Positions 61,019 to 64,000 of a DNA stretch of 64,000 nucleotides are shown one piece after another (the first letter of the stretch is position 1; each line of letters begins with the position of its first letter). A program made the translations under genes and the position numbers. The notes below the pieces were generated by a model. That model worked only from the letters and a program-made list of their open reading frames with translations. It had not been told where the DNA came from and made no database searches. Source of the stretch: Rhynochetos jubatus (Eukaryota > Chordata > Aves > Eurypygiformes > Rhynochetidae); assembly GCA_027574665.1 (NCBI GenBank), contig CM050652.1:10396589-10460588 (forward strand), written 5' to 3'.

Positions 61019-64000
61019 GTGCGTGACTGGTAGTACTGTTAAGTGCAATTTGCTGCTTTACTGTTTGTATGGTCTGCAGTGCGTACTGTGAAGGGGGCCG
61101 TGCTACTGGCAATTCTGTGAACCCTTGTAAAATCATGCCAAATTCAGGGGAAATTTGGAACTATTCCCTTGTCTCTGATAGACTTTACCATATCAATACT
61201 CTTTTCTTGTCCCTTCTACTCATAAAAATGGTAATTTGTGGGGATTACACTTGTAATTATGTCATAAGTACAGATGTGGCAATTTAAAAAATGATAGTGG
61301 AATAGAGGGAGTGAATAACTTAAGACAGAAGTTTCTGAAGTAGATGCAGAAATCACTGTCACTCTTTATTCCAAAGGCCATCAAAGCTCATACAAAACAC
61401 AGGTCCTACCATTTTCTTACTAAAAGATATTTATAAAATCTACAGATATATCTTTAGATTTAGCAGCAACATACAGAAATGGTCTTGAAATATGAATAAT
61501 CTGATAAAAATTAGAAGATATTTAATTTTCTTGTTACAGAAAGATTTAACTCGCATCTGGTAAAGAGGTCTATGGAAGCCTTCTGTTTCTTGATGGCTTC
61601 CTAACTCTGACTCACCTATAGGGTTAACTTAAGCAGTATTTTGCAATTGAGCCTTCTTTTTCTCCATCTCCCCTTTTAAAGGAACTGTACCATTTGAAAA
61701 AGGCATAATGAGCAAAGCAAAATTATAATCAGTCCATTTGTTTAAATTATTAAATGTATTTTATAGAATATTGGATCTTTGTATCTTTCTTGATACTTTC
61801 AACTTCATTTTTCAAGGCCAGTTTCTTCCAGTACTTCTTAAAAAAGCCCAGAATAATCCAACACTTTAGTGAATAGATTTCTCAATGCTTTTAATATAGT
61901 CCCCCAACATGACACCAAGACCTCAATATTACCTTCCTAACTTAAAATTTGGTTATACATTCTTCTTGTTCATTGAGAGAAACATAGATTAAGATACTCA
62001 TTTTTGTATAGAGCAAAACCCTTCAAACAGAGGGGTTTACATGGTTGCTTATGCCATCTACACATATGAACTTACCAGGCAGCAGCTCAGATTTATGTCA
62101 GAGGTACTCCGTTGTATGTAGCAGTTATGGTTTTCTCAGTTTTGCATGCTCTTTCATACAGGCTTGCATAAATGGTAGCTGATTGGCAGTTCAATCATCA
62201 GAAAAAAATTACGTTTTTCTAGCTGCAATATAAACTCCGGGTATTCTGGGGTTCGTGGAAGGATTTGGTAAACCTTAGCAATATTTCCAAACTGAGTTTC
62301 CATTTAAGAAAGGCTCTTCAGTTTACTTAATTTTCTTTCAGGTTCTGCTGTGACATTTCTAAGAGCTGTAATTGAGAGTGCTTGGGTGTTGGACATTCCA
62401 TGGCTGTTTGGTGATTTTAAATTGGATAATGGTTTTAGTCTAGGATTTCTTAGACAGAGATTTTTATGTCAGAAAACAATATCTTTGATGTAACTTTTTT
62501 GACCATTATTTGATGAAATTTGCCTTTAGGTTACATATTGAATTCATTGAACCTCTACCTTATATTTGCACATCTCCTTTTCCCTTCCTCTGAGGCTGTT
62601 GTGCAGTGCTTATGATTATAGGTGCATAAGCTTCATCTGAGCACTGCATGTGTTCTATAGTTTGCCCTCTTGTCATATAGAAGTGTGTACAAGGAATAGT
62701 GTTTCCCTCCACACCTTTCCTTGTCTTGTATCTAGTAGTAAAATACTGGTGCAAGTGAAACTTCTGTAAAATTCAGAGCCCTGACTTAAAGAATATACAG
62801 GAAAGCACATTTCTAAATCACCAAATAATTCTATGCTGATGATAAGTACCCTCTACAGTTTGAAGAACTATCACCATGCAGTAGTATATTGTTTGCACTC
62901 ATAACCCTCAAGAATAGATATTTCAGAATAGTTAGGAGTATGAAGTGAAGTTCAAGACAATAATCATGACAGACTGGGAATGAGTGTTCTGATCACCAAA
63001 CAAAAAAACTGCATTGTACACTAAGTTATACAGAGTAAGCAGTCGTACCCTAACATAAATTCATGAATCTTTATAAATATTATTTCCTCAAAGAAGCATT
63101 TCCCTTCACTCCTTCAAAGCATGGGTTGCTTGCTGACAGCAAACAAGAAGTATTAAATATTTCCTAATGTAGTCCTTTTAACGTCACTGTCTAGACTTTA
63201 GTTGGTTGTACAATTTTTCATTTTCCTTTTCTGTTTCATAACCTAGCTGAAATTAAAGTGAAAATAATTATGGGAAATAAAACACTCTGAAATGAAACAG
63301 ACTTTTTCAAGGTCAGAATGATTAGTTTTATCACATAGCAAATTCTACTTTGACAGTTAGAGAAAAAATAAATTAAACTGAGAATTTAGTAATTTCAGTG
63401 TTTTGTTAAATAATAAAGTGGAGATAATTACAGTTTGAAAGGAAGGCCGAGTACACACATTACAAATATTGTATAATAATTGCTAACTCAAGTCAAATAC
63501 CTACTCAGAGCATGAAAGAAAGCATCAGAATGATTTAAGGAGAAGATGGTAAAAGATGTAAGTTCTGCTGCTGGTCAGGCCTTTGGTATTATGTATGACC
63601 ATGATGTAAGGTGTGGCTTTGTTTGCCTCAATTTCTTGCTTGTCAGAAAGCAGATAAAAGTATTTCCTTAAATGATGGATATAATTCATTAAAGCAAATA
63701 GCTCCTGCTGTAGCTCATGTCCTTAAATTGAAGGTAATGTATTTAGAAAGGGTAATATTTTCAAAATCCTTGAGTGATGTAGGAGTCTATGTCAAAAGTA
63801 AGAAAAATTCCTTATGAATCAGCAAGGTGTTGGTACCTAAAGCTTACTTAATATCTTGGACAACAGATAGTAAGTTTCTAAATGAGCTAGCAAAAATCTT
63901 TTTGTCCTCCGATGTACAAAAGTACCACAATACAGAGAACAGTAGAAATGTTAAATATTAATGTAAACACAAATAAGTATAATGCATTATTTAATACAAC
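61019..64000 (+). other. PCLO: PCLO intron, open at the right edge
   Basis: This phase-0 intron starts GTGCGT and has no end in the window. I looked for the next C2A exon (the tryptophan-aspartate loop-3 block) and found nothing that matches. The sequence is AT-rich and without recognisable repeats. Confidence 0.82.

Noticed and set aside
61019-64000. Search for the next C2A exon with Ca2+-binding loop 3
   Set aside because: No AG-flanked block encoding the expected tryptophan/aspartate strand was found. The exon must lie beyond the right edge.
1-64000. CRISPR arrays, bacterial operons, phage or integrative elements
   Set aside because: The sequence is vertebrate intronic DNA with spliced exons and LINE/LTR repeats. 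No regularly spaced repeats or prokaryotic gene organisation are present.

Overview
The window is nuclear genomic DNA from a bird. It is AT-rich and mostly intronic. It carries several CR1 LINE fragments whose 3' ends have the typical avian form, plus avian-type endogenous-retrovirus LTRs, and shows no mammalian SINE or L1 sequence. The species cannot be read from the sequence.

All recognisable host coding sequence belongs to one plus-strand gene, PCLO (Piccolo/Aczonin), a very large scaffold protein of the presynaptic active zone. Eight consecutive exons of its 3' part lie between 20077 and 61018. Two exons (20077-20202, 46462-46570) encode the PDZ domain and are separated by a 26.3 kb intron. 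Three exons (47179-47246, 49963-50174, 54932-54982) encode the Pro/Ser-rich linker. Three exons (55910-56040, the 27-nt microexon 57663-57689, 60925-61018) encode the N-terminal half of the C2A domain. All junctions are AG/GT and the reading frame continues through every one. The exons holding the rest of C2A, including Ca2+-binding loop 3, lie beyond the right edge. Exons before the PDZ domain lie beyond the left edge or were not recognised.

The most interesting object is the 27-nt microexon, which is too short to appear as an open reading frame. It encodes QVMVVQNAS at a Gly/Ser codon junction, the nine-residue C2A insert known from mammalian Piccolo. It leaves the frame unchanged whether included or skipped. 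Around it are signals expected of a regulated neuronal exon: a CTAAC branch point, a long pyrimidine tract, two UGC motifs next to the acceptor, a weak donor, and two overlapping TGCATG (RBFOX-type) sites about 30 nt downstream.

Layout: 1-20076 intron with three CR1 copies (3093-3516, 7978-8757, 12612-13795) and a minus-strand LTR (about 16375-17380); 20077-46570 PDZ exons and their giant intron, which holds a second LTR (about 34985-35640) and a possible LTR piece (37385-37665); 46571-54982 linker exons; 54983-61018 C2A exons; 61019-64000 intron. I saw no RNA genes, CRISPR arrays, host promoters or other host genes.
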